Positions 26,078 through 35,925 are shown, counted from the first letter of the stretch. The stretch is DNA of 64,000 nucleotides from Azorhizobium sp943371865 (GCF_943371865.1 NZ_CALRWL010000025.1:1-64000); one strand, 5' to 3'. The notes: generated by a model not told the origin, from the sequence alone. Made by a program: numbers and translations.

Positions 26078-26765
26078 GATTTCGGCCGGCTATGGCCGCA
26101 CCATCATCCTCGAAGATGTCTCGATCCGCGTCGGTCGCGGCGAGGTGGTCACCATCATCGGCGCCAACGGCGCCGGCAAGACCACTTTGCTACGCGCCAT
26201 CACCGGCCTGGTGAAGCCGGGCCGCGGCGAAATCACCTTCGATGGCCAGCGTATCGACCGCATGGACCCGGCCGATATCGTCGGGCGGGGGCTGGTCATG
26301 GTGCCTGAAGCGCGCCAGCTCTTCCCAGTCATGACGGTGAAGGACAATGTGCTGATGGGGTGTTACCACCCCAATGCCCGCGAAGGCGCCGCCCAACGCT
26401 ACGAGGAAGTTCTCGACATCTTCCCGCGCGTCCGCGAGCGCCTCAGCCAAATGGCCGGTTCTCTCTCCGGCGGTGAGCAGCAGATGGTAGCCATCGCGCG
26501 CGGCCTCATGGCGGCACCCAAGCTCCTGATGCTGGACGAGCCCTCGCTCGGCCTTGCCCCCATCATCGTGCAACAGATGTTCGATGTGCTCGACCGCATC
26601 TGCAAGATGGGCACAACGGTGCTGCTGGTGGAGCAGAAGGCCTTCCACGCCCTGAAGATCGCCGACCGCGCCTACGTGATCGAGAACGGCCGAATCGCCA
26701 TCGAGAACACCGGTCCCGGTTTGCTCGCCGACCCGCACATCAAGACCGTCTATCTCGGGATTTGA
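26061..26765 (+). CDS. ABC importer ATPase, LivF type
   Basis: A 234-aa ATP-binding protein: Walker A GANGAGKTT (about 35-43), signature LSGGEQQM (about 135-142), Walker B LLMLDEPSLGLAP and the H-loop region LLVEQ. The segment VPEARQLFPVMTV after the Q-loop is the LivF hallmark. It overlaps the fused permease-ATPase gene and completes a four-domain importer. Confidence 0.9.
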   Translation: MLKVSEISAGYGRTIILEDVSIRVGRGEVVTIIGANGAGKTTLLRAITGLVKPGRGEITFDGQRIDRMDPADIVGRGLVMVPEARQLFPVMTVKDNVLMGCYHPNAREGAAQRYEEVLDIFPRVRERLSQMAGSLSGGEQQMVAIARGLMAAPKLLMLDEPSLGLAPIIVQQMFDVLDRICKMGTTVLLVEQKAFHALKIADRAYVIENGRIAIENTGPGLLADPHIKTVYLGI

Positions 26766-26783
26766 ACCTTCGGAACCGTTGCC

Positions 26784-28217
26784 ATGCTGCACAAGAACTT
26801 CATTGCCGGCGACTGGGTCGAAGGCACGCGGATCAACCGCAATATCAACCCGTCCAACTTGAATGATCTGGTCGGCGAATATGCCCTCGCTGATGCCGCG
26901 CAGGCGCAGGCCGCCATAGATGCCGCCTTCACCGCCTTTCCGGCCTGGGCCGCCGCGAGCCCGGAACTCCGTGCCGACGCGCTGGATCGCATCGGCACGG
27001 AAATCCTCGCCCGCAAGGAGGAGCTTGGCCATTTACTGTCCCGCGAGGAAGGCAAAACGCTGGCCGAAGGCATCGGCGAGGCCGCCCGCGCCGGACGGGT
27101 GTTCAAGTTTTTCTCCGGCGAGGCCCTGCGCCTCACCGGCGACACGCTCGCATCCGTGCGGCCGGGCGTAGAGGTGGAAGTCACCCGCGAGCCGGAAGGC
27201 GTCGTCGGGCTTATTACGCCGTGGAATTTCCCCATCGCGATTCCCGCTTGGAAAATCGCGCCAGCCCTCGCCTACGGCAATTGCGTGGTGTTCAAGCCGG
27301 CGGAACTGGTGCCCGGCTCCGCCTGGGCGCTTTCCGAAATCATCGCCCGCTCCGGCCTGCCGGAAGGCGTGTTCAATCTGGTGATGGGCACGGGCTCTCA
27401 GGTCGGCAATGCGCTTGTGAATTCTCCCAAGGTGCGTGCCATCTCCTTTACCGGCTCGGTGCCGGTGGGCCGCCGCATTGCCGGCGATCTCGTGGCGCGC
27501 GGCGCCAAATTTCAATTGGAAATGGGCGGCAAGAACCCGCTCGTGGTGCTGGACGACGCGGACCTGAAGACCGCTGTTGACTGTGCACTCAACGGTGCGT
27601 TCTATTCCACCGGCCAGCGTTGCACCGCCTCTTCTCGGCTGATCGTGCAGAGCGGCATCCACAACCGCTTCGTCGGCGCGCTCGCTGAGCGGCTCACCGC
27701 CCTCAAGGTGGACGATGCGCTCAAAGCCGGCACCGACATCGGCCCGGTGGTGAGCCAGGATCAGCTTGACCAGGATCTTGACTATGTCGGCATCGGCAAA
27801 GCCGAGGGCGCCACGGTCATTGGCGGCGAGCGCCTGGAGCGCGCAACCCCCGGCTATTACATGGCCCCTGCCCTGATGACCGAGACCGAAAATGCCATGC
27901 GCATCAATCGGGAAGAGATCTTCGGCCCGGTGGCCAGCGTGATCTGCGTGGATGATTACGAACACGCCGTCGCGGTCGCCAACGATACCGAATTTGGCCT
28001 GTCCTCCGGCATTTGCACCACTTCTCTGAAGCACGCGAGCGATTTCCGCCGCCGCTCCCAGGCCGGCATGGTCATGGTGAACCTCGCCACTGCCGGTGTC
28101 GACTATCACGCCCCCTTCGGCGGCCGAAAGGGCTCATCCTACGGCCCCCGCGAGCAGGGCGCCTATGCCCGCGAATTCTACACCGCGGTGAAGACCGCCT
28201 ACACGTTGGCAGGCTGA
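26784..28217 (+). CDS. NAD(P)-dependent aldehyde dehydrogenase
   Basis: A 477-aa ALDH-superfamily enzyme. Motifs: VGLITPWNFPIAIPAWKIAP (cofactor), FTGSVPVGRRI, catalytic Glu in LEMGGKNPLVVLDDADL and catalytic Cys in GQRCTASSR. The nearest well-known relatives by motif are 2-oxoglutarate semialdehyde and lactaldehyde-type dehydrogenases. It starts 18 nt after LivF, so import and aldehyde oxidation are linked. Confidence 0.88.
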   Translation: MLHKNFIAGDWVEGTRINRNINPSNLNDLVGEYALADAAQAQAAIDAAFTAFPAWAAASPELRADALDRIGTEILARKEELGHLLSREEGKTLAEGIGEAARAGRVFKFFSGEALRLTGDTLASVRPGVEVEVTREPEGVVGLITPWNFPIAIPAWKIAPALAYGNCVVFKPAELVPGSAWALSEIIARSGLPEGVFNLVMGTGSQVGNALVNSPKVRAISFTGSVPVGRRIAGDLVARGAKFQLEMGGKNPLVVLDDADLKTAVDCALNGAFYSTGQRCTASSRLIVQSGIHNRFVGALAERLTALKVDDALKAGTDIGPVVSQDQLDQDLDYVGIGKAEGATVIGGERLERATPGYYMAPALMTETENAMRINREEIFGPVASVICVDDYEHAVAVANDTEFGLSSGICTTSLKHASDFRRRSQAGMVMVNLATAGVDYHAPFGGRKGSSYGPREQGAYAREFYTAVKTAYTLAG

Positions 28218-28219
28218 GC

Positions 28220-29029
28220 ATGAGCACTTCGTCGCACCAGATCACCGGACACACCCGGATCTTCGGCATATTGGCCGATCCTATCCACCATGTGAAAACG
28301 CCGCAGGGGCTCAACGCCCTGATGCAACGCGTAGGGTACGACGGCGTGCTGGTGCCGCTCCATGCCAGCGCCGACGATCTCGCCAGCGTGGTCGCAGGCC
28401 TGCGTTTGCTGCGCAATCTTGGCGGGTTCATCGTCACCGTTCCGCATAAGACCACCGTTGTCGATTTGTGCGATGAGGTCAGCGAGAGCGCGCGCCTGAT
28501 CGGCGCGGTCAATACCATTCGCCGCGCGGCGGACGGTCGGCTCGTAGGTGAGATGCTGGACGGCCACGGCTTCGTCGCAGGCCTGCGCCAGAATGGCATC
28601 CAGCCCGCAGGCCGCAGCGCCTATCTGGCTGGCGCTGGCGGGGCGGCCAATGCAATCGCCTTCGCCCTCGCCCAAGCCGGCGTGTCGCGCCTCACCATCG
28701 CCAACCGGACCCGCGCCAAGGCGGAAGACCTCGCGAGCCGCCTTGCCGGTGCGTTCCCGACCCTGCACGTGGACATCGGCAGCCCCGATCCCTCCGGTCA
28801 CGACTTGGTGGTGAACGCCACCTCACTCGGGTTGAAAGAAGGCGACCCGTTGCCGCTCGACGCGTCCCGGCTCACCGCTGACCAGACGGTGGCGGAAATC
28901 ATTATGCAACCTGCCACCACGGCTCTTCTCGCAGCGGCACAGGCACGCGGTTGCCGCACTCAGCCCGGCCAACCCATGCTCGATTGCCAACTCGAACTGA
29001 TGGCCAAATTCGTCGGGATGGAACCGTGA
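28220..29029 (+). CDS. Shikimate dehydrogenase-like enzyme (AroE paralog)
   Basis: A 269-aa protein with the two AroE domains. The catalytic Lys is in VTVPHKTT (about 70-77), the Asp in MLDGHGF (family NTDGxGF), and the Rossmann loop is LAGAGGAANAIAF. The N-terminal shikimate pocket, usually PIxHSxSPxxHN, reads PIHHVKTPQGLN, so the substrate is probably not shikimate. YdiB/quinate-type and catabolic paralogs are known. The ATG at 28220 follows the ALDH stop by 2 nt, and its stop overlaps the next start. Confidence 0.85.
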   Translation: MSTSSHQITGHTRIFGILADPIHHVKTPQGLNALMQRVGYDGVLVPLHASADDLASVVAGLRLLRNLGGFIVTVPHKTTVVDLCDEVSESARLIGAVNTIRRAADGRLVGEMLDGHGFVAGLRQNGIQPAGRSAYLAGAGGAANAIAFALAQAGVSRLTIANRTRAKAEDLASRLAGAFPTLHVDIGSPDPSGHDLVVNATSLGLKEGDPLPLDASRLTADQTVAEIIMQPATTALLAAAQARGCRTQPGQPMLDCQLELMAKFVGMEP

Positions 29030-29805
29030 ACGTTTTGACCGCCTCCGCCGCCCCGGCCGCGGGCCTGCTGCACGGCCGCTGCGCCCTCGTCACCGGCGGT
29101 GCTTCGGGCATCGGCCTTGCCGTGAGCCGGGCCTTGCGAGACCAGGGCGCGCGCCTCGTGCTGCTTGATCCTGATCCGAAGACGGGCACAGTCGCCGATG
29201 ATCTCGGCGAAAGCATCGCCATCACCGGTTCAGTCACAAGCCGCGCCGATGTGGTACGGGCTTGCGACGCCGCAGCCGATTTAGGCGGGCTCGACATCGT
29301 GCTAGCCAATGCCGGGATCTCCTCCAATCAGCCGACCCTGGAGGTCACTGACGCCGATTGGCGGAAGGTGATGGACATCAACCTCACCGGCGTTTTCCTC
29401 ACCGCCCAGGAAGCGGGCCGGCGGATGCTAGAGCGCGGGCGCGGCTCGATCTTGCTGATGGCGTCCATGTATGGCGTCGTCGCAGCCCCGGAGCGCATCG
29501 GCTACTGCGTCTCTAAGGCGGGCGTGGTGATGATGGCTAAGGCGCTGGCCGTGGAATGGGCGGCGCGCGGGGTGCGCGTGAACGCCATCGCACCCGGCTA
29601 TGTACGTACGCCCTTTTTGGACGACCTTGCCGCGCGCGGTCGCCTCGATCTCAACCGGCTGGAACAGCGCACCCCCATGGGCCGGCTGATCACACCGGAC
29701 GAAGTGGCCCAGGCGGCGGTTTTCCTTGCCAGCGACCATGCCAGCGCAATCACCGGGCAAGTGCTCGGCGTCGACGGCGGCTGGGCCGCCTACGGATATC
29801 TCTGA
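29026..29805 (+). CDS. Short-chain dehydrogenase/reductase (SDR)
   Basis: A 259-aa SDR: TGGASGIGLAVS (cofactor), LANAGIS, catalytic Ser in LMASMYG, YCVSKAGV (YxxxK) and the C-terminal GVDGGWAAYGYL. LDPDP after strand two suggests NAD. The start is the GTG at 29026, which overlaps the AroE-like stop (GTGA), so translation is coupled. It likely oxidises a secondary alcohol in the same pathway. Confidence 0.85.
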   Translation: MNVLTASAAPAAGLLHGRCALVTGGASGIGLAVSRALRDQGARLVLLDPDPKTGTVADDLGESIAITGSVTSRADVVRACDAAADLGGLDIVLANAGISSNQPTLEVTDADWRKVMDINLTGVFLTAQEAGRRMLERGRGSILLMASMYGVVAAPERIGYCVSKAGVVMMAKALAVEWAARGVRVNAIAPGYVRTPFLDDLAARGRLDLNRLEQRTPMGRLITPDEVAQAAVFLASDHASAITGQVLGVDGGWAAYGYL

Positions 29806-29853
29806 AGTTTAGAACGAAGAGACGGGCCCGGGCCGGTCTTGAGGAGAATGATG

Positions 29854-32061
29854 ATGGCCGACCGCATCGCGCTGCAAGCCGCGGCACCCTGGATCGAACT
29901 GCGCACCACCGAAGCCGACTGGCAGCAGGCCGATCCGAAGCTTCTGGGCGAACTCCTAACCCAGATGAATCTCATCCGCGCGTTCGAGGAAACGGTGCTG
30001 GAACTCGCCGGCGAAGGCCTGGTGCACGGTCCGGCGCATTCATCGATCGGGCAGGAGGGCGGCGCGGCCGGCTCCATCGTCGGGCTGCGGCCGGGAGACC
30101 AGGTGAACGGCTCCCATCGCGGACACCATCAGTTCCTTGCCAAAGCCTTGGCCTATATCGCTCCCGGTATCGACCCGAAGGCGGACTTCCCGGACGGTAC
30201 CGAGCCGCTCATGTACCAATCGATGGCGGAGATCCTTGGGCTTGAGCCCGGCTTCGGCCACGGGCGTGGCGGCTCCATGCATCTGCGCTGGGGCGACTGC
30301 GGCGCCATCGGCACCAATGCCATCGTGGGCGGCGGCGTACCGCTCGCGGCGGGCGCGGCCATGGCCCACAAGCTCGCCGGCACCGGCGATGTCGCCATCA
30401 CCTATTTCGGCGATGGCGCGGTGAACATCGGCGCGGTGCTGGAGACCATGAATCTCGCTGCCGCATGGAATCTGCCGCTGCTGTTCTTCATCGAGAACAA
30501 CGGCTATGCGGTCGCCACCACAGTGGCCGAGGCGACACGCGATCCGCGTCTCTCCGGCCGCGGCCCCGGCTTCGGAATTCCGTCCTGGCGGGTGGACGGC
30601 ATGGATCCGCTGGCGGTGCATCTGGCGACCCAGGAAGCGCTCGCCGTGATGCGATCGGGCCAGGGACCGGCGGTGATCGAAGCCGAGGTCTATCGCTATT
30701 TCCACCAGAATGGCCCCTTGCCCGGCTCGGCCTTCGGCTATCGCACCAAGGAAGAGGAAGCCTCCTGGTGGGCCCGCGATCCCATCGATCGCACCGGGCG
30801 CGCCTTGGTCAAAATGGGCGCGCTCGCCCAGTCGGATCTGGAATCCCTGCGCGAACGCTGTAAGGCTCTGATGGGGGATGTCGCGGCCCGGCTGGTGGAG
30901 CCAGACGGCAACCGCCGCCGGGTGCGACCGGCGCTCTGGCCCGATGTCGGCTTCGTCGACGCCGGTATTCGTGGTGACCTCTCGGAGCTGGCGGGCAAGC
31001 GCAAGCAGGAGGCTTCGACCTTCACCGGTGCAACCACCGACCGCAAATTCGTGGACGCCATCGCCGACGTGCTGCATCGCCGTTTCGAGACCGATGAGAC
31101 CTTGCTCATCATGGGCGAGGACATCCACCGCCTGAAGGGCGGCACCAATGGCGCCACGCGCGGCCTTGCCGCCGCCTTTCCCGGCCGTGTATTCGGCACC
31201 CCCATCAGCGAGGGCGCATTTGCCGGCCTCGCGGGTGGGCTTGCCATGGACGGACGTTACCGCCCGATCATTGAGTTCATGTATCCCGACTTTATGTGGG
31301 TCGCGGCCGATCAGGTGTTCAACCAGATCGGCAAGGCGCGGCACATGTTCGGCGCCGACGTGGATGTGCCGCTCGTGCTACGCACCAAGATCGCCATGGG
31401 CACCGGCTATGGCTCCCAGCATTCCCTCGACCCGGCGGGGATGTTCGCAACCTCGCCCGGCTGGCGCATCATCGCCCCTTCGAGCCCGTTCGATTATGTG
31501 GGCCTGATGAATGCGGCTTTGGCCTGCAATGATCCGGTGCTCGTCATCGAGCATGTGGATCTCTATCAGACCATGGGCGCTATCCCTTCCGACGACCTCG
31601 ACTACATCATCCCACTTGGCCAGGCCCGCGTCGTGCGGCCGGGCAATGATCTCACCATCCTGACCTATTCCGCCATGGTGCACCGCAGCCAGGAGGCGGT
31701 CGAGCAGCTCGGCGTCGATGCCGAAATCATCGATCTGCGCACCCTCGACCGCGCCTCGCTGGACTGGGACACCATCGGTGACAGCATCCGCAAGACCAAT
31801 AATGTCCTGATCGTTGAACAGGGCTCGGTCGGCACCTCCTACGGCAGCTTCCTCGCGGACGAAATCCAGCGCCGCTACATGGATTGGCTGGACCAGCCGA
31901 TCCAGCGCGTCACCGGCAAGGAAGCCTCGCCCACCATCTCCAAGATCCTGGAGCGCGCCGCTTATGCCGGAACGCCGGAAGTGATGGATGGGCTGGCGGT
32001 TGCCATGGCCGCGCGCGGCACGCCGCTGTCGCCCGCATTATTGGCGCAGGGTGCGTCATGA
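29854..32061 (+). CDS. Fused E1 alpha-beta, TPP-dependent 2-oxoacid/acetoin-type dehydrogenase
   Basis: A 735-aa protein joining an alpha half (about 1-330) and a beta half (about 390-735). The alpha half has the TPP motif GDGAVNIGAVLETMNLAAAW ending in ENNGYAVA, plus SSIGQEGGAAGSIVGLRPGD (family SxGQE). The beta half has the E1-beta features MGEDIHRLKGGTNGATRGLA and ISEGAFAGLAGGLAMDG. Three ATGs in a row occur at 29848-29856; the third has the best distance from GAGGAG. No E2 or E3 gene is nearby, so it either uses housekeeping partners or works with another acceptor, as with acetoin dehydrogenase assayed on dyes. Confidence 0.85.
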   Translation: MADRIALQAAAPWIELRTTEADWQQADPKLLGELLTQMNLIRAFEETVLELAGEGLVHGPAHSSIGQEGGAAGSIVGLRPGDQVNGSHRGHHQFLAKALAYIAPGIDPKADFPDGTEPLMYQSMAEILGLEPGFGHGRGGSMHLRWGDCGAIGTNAIVGGGVPLAAGAAMAHKLAGTGDVAITYFGDGAVNIGAVLETMNLAAAWNLPLLFFIENNGYAVATTVAEATRDPRLSGRGPGFGIPSWRVDGMDPLAVHLATQEALAVMRSGQGPAVIEAEVYRYFHQNGPLPGSAFGYRTKEEEASWWARDPIDRTGRALVKMGALAQSDLESLRERCKALMGDVAARLVEPDGNRRRVRPALWPDVGFVDAGIRGDLSELAGKRKQEASTFTGATTDRKFVDAIADVLHRRFETDETLLIMGEDIHRLKGGTNGATRGLAAAFPGRVFGTPISEGAFAGLAGGLAMDGRYRPIIEFMYPDFMWVAADQVFNQIGKARHMFGADVDVPLVLRTKIAMGTGYGSQHSLDPAGMFATSPGWRIIAPSSPFDYVGLMNAALACNDPVLVIEHVDLYQTMGAIPSDDLDYIIPLGQARVVRPGNDLTILTYSAMVHRSQEAVEQLGVDAEIIDLRTLDRASLDWDTIGDSIRKTNNVLIVEQGSVGTSYGSFLADEIQRRYMDWLDQPIQRVTGKEASPTISKILERAAYAGTPEVMDGLAVAMAARGTPLSPALLAQGAS

Positions 32062-33464
32062 GCAGTGTCAGCGGCGTCAACGCCGCACTCCTTACGCACC
32101 TCGCCGATATCGTCGGTCCTGCCGGGCTCATCACCGACGAGACCGACATGGAACTCTATGCCATCGACTGGCGCCGGCAGTTTCCGGGCAAGGCGCTGTG
32201 CGTGGTGCGGCCCGCCTCCACGGCCGAGGTCTCGCAGGTGGTGCGAGCCTGCGCCGAAGCGGGGGCAGCCCTAGTGCCTCAGGGCGGAAATACCGGCCTC
32301 GCCGCCGGTGCGGTGCCCGATGGCTCGGGGGCGCAGGTGGTGCTCTCGCTGACCCGCATGAACACCGTGCGCGCGCTCGACCCCATCGGCATGACGCTGG
32401 AAGCGGACGCCGGCTGCATCCTGAAGGTGGCGCAGGACGCTGCCGCCGACGCCGGCCGCCTGCTGCCGGTCAGCCTCGCGGCGGAAGGTTCGGCCACCGT
32501 CGGCGGCGTCATCTCCACCAATGCGGGTGGCGTGAGCGTGCTCCGCTATGGCATGACCCGCGCGCTGGTGCTGGGCCTGGAAGTCGTCCTGGCCGATGGC
32601 ACCATCGTCAATGGCATGCGGCGCCTGCGTAAGGACAATGCCGGCTACGATTGGAAGCAGATATTCATCGGCAGCGAGGGCACGCTCGGCATCGTCACCG
32701 CCGCCATTCTGCGTCTGATGCCGCGCCCTAAGCACACAGTCACCGCACTGCTGAGCGTCCACTCCCCGGCTGCCGCCCTGCAATTGCTGGCCCTGGCGCA
32801 GGACGAACTGGGTGATTCCATTTCCGCCTTCGAGCTGATCTCCAGTGTCTCGTTCGATCTGGTCCGCCGCCATGCCGGTCTGACCCCGCCAATTGCCGCC
32901 GGCGACTGGTTCGTTTTGATCGAGGCCGGCGCCAGCCTCAGCGGGCTGCGCGATGCCGCCGAGGCCGCGCTTGCGGCGGCGCTGGAAAAGGACATCGCCC
33001 TCGACGGCGTGGTGGCGGAATCGGGCGCTCAGGCGGCCCAGCTTTGGGCTTTGCGTGAGCACATCTCGGAGGGCGAAGCCCGCGAGGGCAAAAGCCTGAA
33101 ACACGACATCTCCGTGCCCATCACCGACATTCCGGCCTTCCTCGAGGCGACCAACGCCGCACTCGCGGCCGGAGCGCAGGGCGCCATCGCCAATGTGTTC
33201 GGCCATGTGGGTGACGGCAACCTGCACTACAACGTTTTGGTGGATGCCAGCCACGACGGCGTCGCCATCAACCGCCTCGTGCATGACGTGGTGGCCAGCT
33301 TCGGCGGCTCCATATCGGCCGAGCACGGCATCGGCCAATACCGGGTGGACGAGCTTCTGCGTCGCCGCTCGGCAGAGGAGACCGCTTTGTGCGAGACCCT
33401 CAAGGCCGCCCTCGATCCGCAGCAGCGGCTCAATCCCGGAAAGGTGCTGCCGGTCCGCGCGTGA
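32058..33464 (+). CDS. FAD-linked oxidoreductase, GlcD/D-2-hydroxyacid dehydrogenase type
   Basis: A 468-aa protein with an N-terminal PCMH FAD-binding domain (PQGGNTGLAAGAVPDGSGAQ) and the C-terminal FAD-oxidase domain (NVFGHVGDGNLHYNV and SAEHGIGQYR, with the conserved His residues). The family includes D-lactate, glycolate and D-2-hydroxyglutarate dehydrogenases. It starts with an ATGA overlap on the E1 gene, giving tight coupling. Substrate unknown; a 2-hydroxyacid feeding or leaving the E1 step is inferred. Confidence 0.87.
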   Translation: MSSVSGVNAALLTHLADIVGPAGLITDETDMELYAIDWRRQFPGKALCVVRPASTAEVSQVVRACAEAGAALVPQGGNTGLAAGAVPDGSGAQVVLSLTRMNTVRALDPIGMTLEADAGCILKVAQDAAADAGRLLPVSLAAEGSATVGGVISTNAGGVSVLRYGMTRALVLGLEVVLADGTIVNGMRRLRKDNAGYDWKQIFIGSEGTLGIVTAAILRLMPRPKHTVTALLSVHSPAAALQLLALAQDELGDSISAFELISSVSFDLVRRHAGLTPPIAAGDWFVLIEAGASLSGLRDAAEAALAAALEKDIALDGVVAESGAQAAQLWALREHISEGEAREGKSLKHDISVPITDIPAFLEATNAALAAGAQGAIANVFGHVGDGNLHYNVLVDASHDGVAINRLVHDVVASFGGSISAEHGIGQYRVDELLRRRSAEETALCETLKAALDPQQRLNPGKVLPVRA

Positions 33465-33511
33465 GCGCGAGCAGGTACGCCCATCAAGAAGAGGCCCCGC
33501 AGGGGGATGGC

Positions 33512-35113
33512 ATGGAAACGTTCGACTATATCATTGTCGGCGGTGGCACCGCCGGGTGCATCCTCGCCGCGCGCCTCTCGGAAGATCAAAAGCACACGGT
33601 GCTGCTGGTAGAGGCGGGCGGCCCCGACAACGGCTTCTGGATTCCCATTCCCGCGGGTTTCTCGAAGCTGTTGAGCGGCGCCGCCTTTAACTGGCGCTTC
33701 ACCACCGAGAAGGAGGAAAGCACCGGCAATCGCGAGATTGTCGTTCCGCGCGGCAAGGGGCTCGGCGGCTCTACCCTCATCAACGGCATGATCTTCGTGC
33801 GTGGCCAGCCCCAGGATTACGACGGCTGGGCACAACGCGGCGCGACCGGATGGAGCGCCGACGACGTGCTGCCCTATTTCAAGAAAATGGAGACCTTCGT
33901 CGAACCGGGGGCCGACCCTTCGCGCGGCACCTCAGGCCCGCTCAACATCGTACGTGTGGCGGAGCGCCCGGTGCTCTCTGAAGCCTTCATCACAGCCGCC
34001 GAGCAAGCCGGATATGCCCGTAACCCGGACTATAATGGCCCCGACCAGGATGGCTTCGGCTATTACCAAGTGAACCAGAAGAACGGCCGGCGCTGGACGG
34101 TGGTGGATGCCTATCTGCGCCCCGCCCTCGGCCGGCCGAACCTGAAGGTTGTCACACGCGCCCATGTCCTGAAGCTGAAATTCAAGGGCCGACGCGCCGT
34201 CGGAATCCGCTATCGTCTGGGCGGCAAGGATGTGGTGGCGCAGGCGCGCGGCGAGGTCATCCTGACCGCTGGCGCGGTGCAATCGCCGCAATTGCTGGAA
34301 CTGTCCGGTATCGGACACCCCGAAACGCTGTCCGCCGCCGGCCTGCCGGTGTTTCATGCGCTGCAGGGTGTCGGCAATAATTACCGCGACCATTTCGCCA
34401 CGCGTATGAATTGGCGGGTAAAACTGCCCATCACCCTGAATGAGCAGACCCGGGGCCTAAAACTCGGCAAGGCGGTGGCGCAGTATTTTCTCACCCGCAC
34501 CGGCATCCTCACCCTCGGCACCGGCCTGGCCCATGGCTTCGTGAAGACCCGGCCGGAGCTGGAAACCCCCGACATCCAATATTTTTTCATGCATGCGAGC
34601 TATGCCAACGCCGCCGACCGGGCGCTCGACCATCTGCCCGGCATGACCATCGGCGTCACCCAATTACGCCCGCAGTCCATCGGCTCGATCCATGTGAAAT
34701 CGGCGGATCCTTACGCCCAACCCTCCATCCGCCCGAATTTCCTGGCGGTCCAGGAGGATTGCGACAGCCTGGTGGGCGGCATGAAGATCGCCCGGACCAT
34801 CGTTGAGCAGACCGCCATGGACCCCTATCGGGCCTATGAGATGAACCCGGGGCCGGACGTGCAATCCGACATGCAATGGCTGGATTTCGCGCGCACCACG
34901 GGTCAAACCATCTATCATCCGGTCGGCACCTGCGCGATGGGGACTGGCCCCTCCGCCGTCGTGGACCCGCGCCTGAAAGTACATGGGCTTGAAGGGTTGC
35001 GGGTGGTGGATGCCGCCATCATGCCAACCATCGTCTCGGCCAATACCCAGGCAGCCGTGATGATGGTCGCCGAAAAGGCCGCCGACCTCATCAAGGCCGA
35101 CGCGAGACGATAG
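33512..35113 (+). CDS. GMC-family FAD oxidoreductase (choline-dehydrogenase-like)
   Basis: A 533-aa flavoprotein: FAD motif YIIVGGGTAGCILAARLSE, GMC signature GKGLGGSTLINGMIFVRG, and the C-terminal active-site region YHPVGTCAMGTG with the His, then NTQAAVMMVAEKA. The family oxidises primary alcohols to aldehydes, which would supply the aldehyde dehydrogenase upstream. AGGGGG lies 5 nt before the ATG at 33512. It is the last gene of the plus-strand catabolic run. Confidence 0.88.
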   Translation: METFDYIIVGGGTAGCILAARLSEDQKHTVLLVEAGGPDNGFWIPIPAGFSKLLSGAAFNWRFTTEKEESTGNREIVVPRGKGLGGSTLINGMIFVRGQPQDYDGWAQRGATGWSADDVLPYFKKMETFVEPGADPSRGTSGPLNIVRVAERPVLSEAFITAAEQAGYARNPDYNGPDQDGFGYYQVNQKNGRRWTVVDAYLRPALGRPNLKVVTRAHVLKLKFKGRRAVGIRYRLGGKDVVAQARGEVILTAGAVQSPQLLELSGIGHPETLSAAGLPVFHALQGVGNNYRDHFATRMNWRVKLPITLNEQTRGLKLGKAVAQYFLTRTGILTLGTGLAHGFVKTRPELETPDIQYFFMHASYANAADRALDHLPGMTIGVTQLRPQSIGSIHVKSADPYAQPSIRPNFLAVQEDCDSLVGGMKIARTIVEQTAMDPYRAYEMNPGPDVQSDMQWLDFARTTGQTIYHPVGTCAMGTGPSAVVDPRLKVHGLEGLRVVDAAIMPTIVSANTQAAVMMVAEKAADLIKADARR

Positions 35114-35214
35114 TCAGGCTCACGATGGATGCCTCGGGGTCGCGAGGGCATCACAAACGACAAGTGAAGCCCCCAAGCCTCCGGGTAAACCAAGCTCTCC
35201 CCCTAAACGAAGGG

Positions 35215-35925
35215 CTAAGGCAGGGCGAGCAGAGCCTCCGAACGGATGGCAAGCTTCTGATTGATGAGCCTGCCGGATCGCTCGATGTGTTCGCGCATAA
35301 CCGCTTCGGCGCGGGTGCCCTGGCGTGTCAGGATCGCGTCGCCTATGTCGAGGTGGTCATCCTGTGAGCGGCGATAGGCCGCCCGATCCCACCAGACCAC
35401 GGCCCGCTCCGCCGCGAAGGTCTTCAGTCCTCGCTCGGTCAGGACCGGCAATGTGCGTGTGCGCTGAATCGAGGCGGCAAGATAATTGTTCTGGGTCGCG
35501 GCGCAGATCATGCCGTGAAAGGCGATGTTCAACGCGCCCCACCGCTCCTGCTGTTCTGCCTCCCAGGCCTGGCCCGACACGAGGTGCTCCATCTCGTCGA
35601 GGGTGGCCTGAAAGCGGGCGCGCTCGCTGTCTCCGAGACCGATTTCCGCAGCCAGACGGGCGGCCAAACCTTCCAGGGACGCCCGCACCGTATAGATATG
35701 CGCGGCATCATCCAGCGAGATCCGCCGAACCACATAGCCACAGTTCGGCTCGTAATCGAGCAAGCCCTCAGCAAAGAGCACGCTGAGCGCCGCCCGAATG
35801 GGCGTGCGGGAGACCGCCATTGCCTCCGCCAGCGCCATCTCGTTGAGCCGGGCCCCTGGCGCGTAGCCGCCGTCCAATATGGCGGCGCGCAATTGCTTTG
35901 TAACGGTTTCCGCCCGCGTCACCAT
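35215..35925 (-). CDS. GntR-family regulator, FCD subfamily
   Basis: A 236-aa protein. Winged helix GARLNEMALAEAMAVSRTPI then RAALSVLFAEGLLDYEPNCG; FCD domain with IAFHGMICAATQNNYLAASI and a late His (MREHIERSGRLI). GGAGGG lies before the ATG at 35925. It is convergent to the GMC gene and divergent from the amidase operon, so it could repress either. A TTGTACACAA site 73 nt upstream of the start may be its operator. Confidence 0.88.
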   Translation of the reverse strand: MVTRAETVTKQLRAAILDGGYAPGARLNEMALAEAMAVSRTPIRAALSVLFAEGLLDYEPNCGYVVRRISLDDAAHIYTVRASLEGLAARLAAEIGLGDSERARFQATLDEMEHLVSGQAWEAEQQERWGALNIAFHGMICAATQNNYLAASIQRTRTLPVLTERGLKTFAAERAVVWWDRAAYRRSQDDHLDIGDAILTRQGTRAEAVMREHIERSGRLINQKLAIRSEALLALP

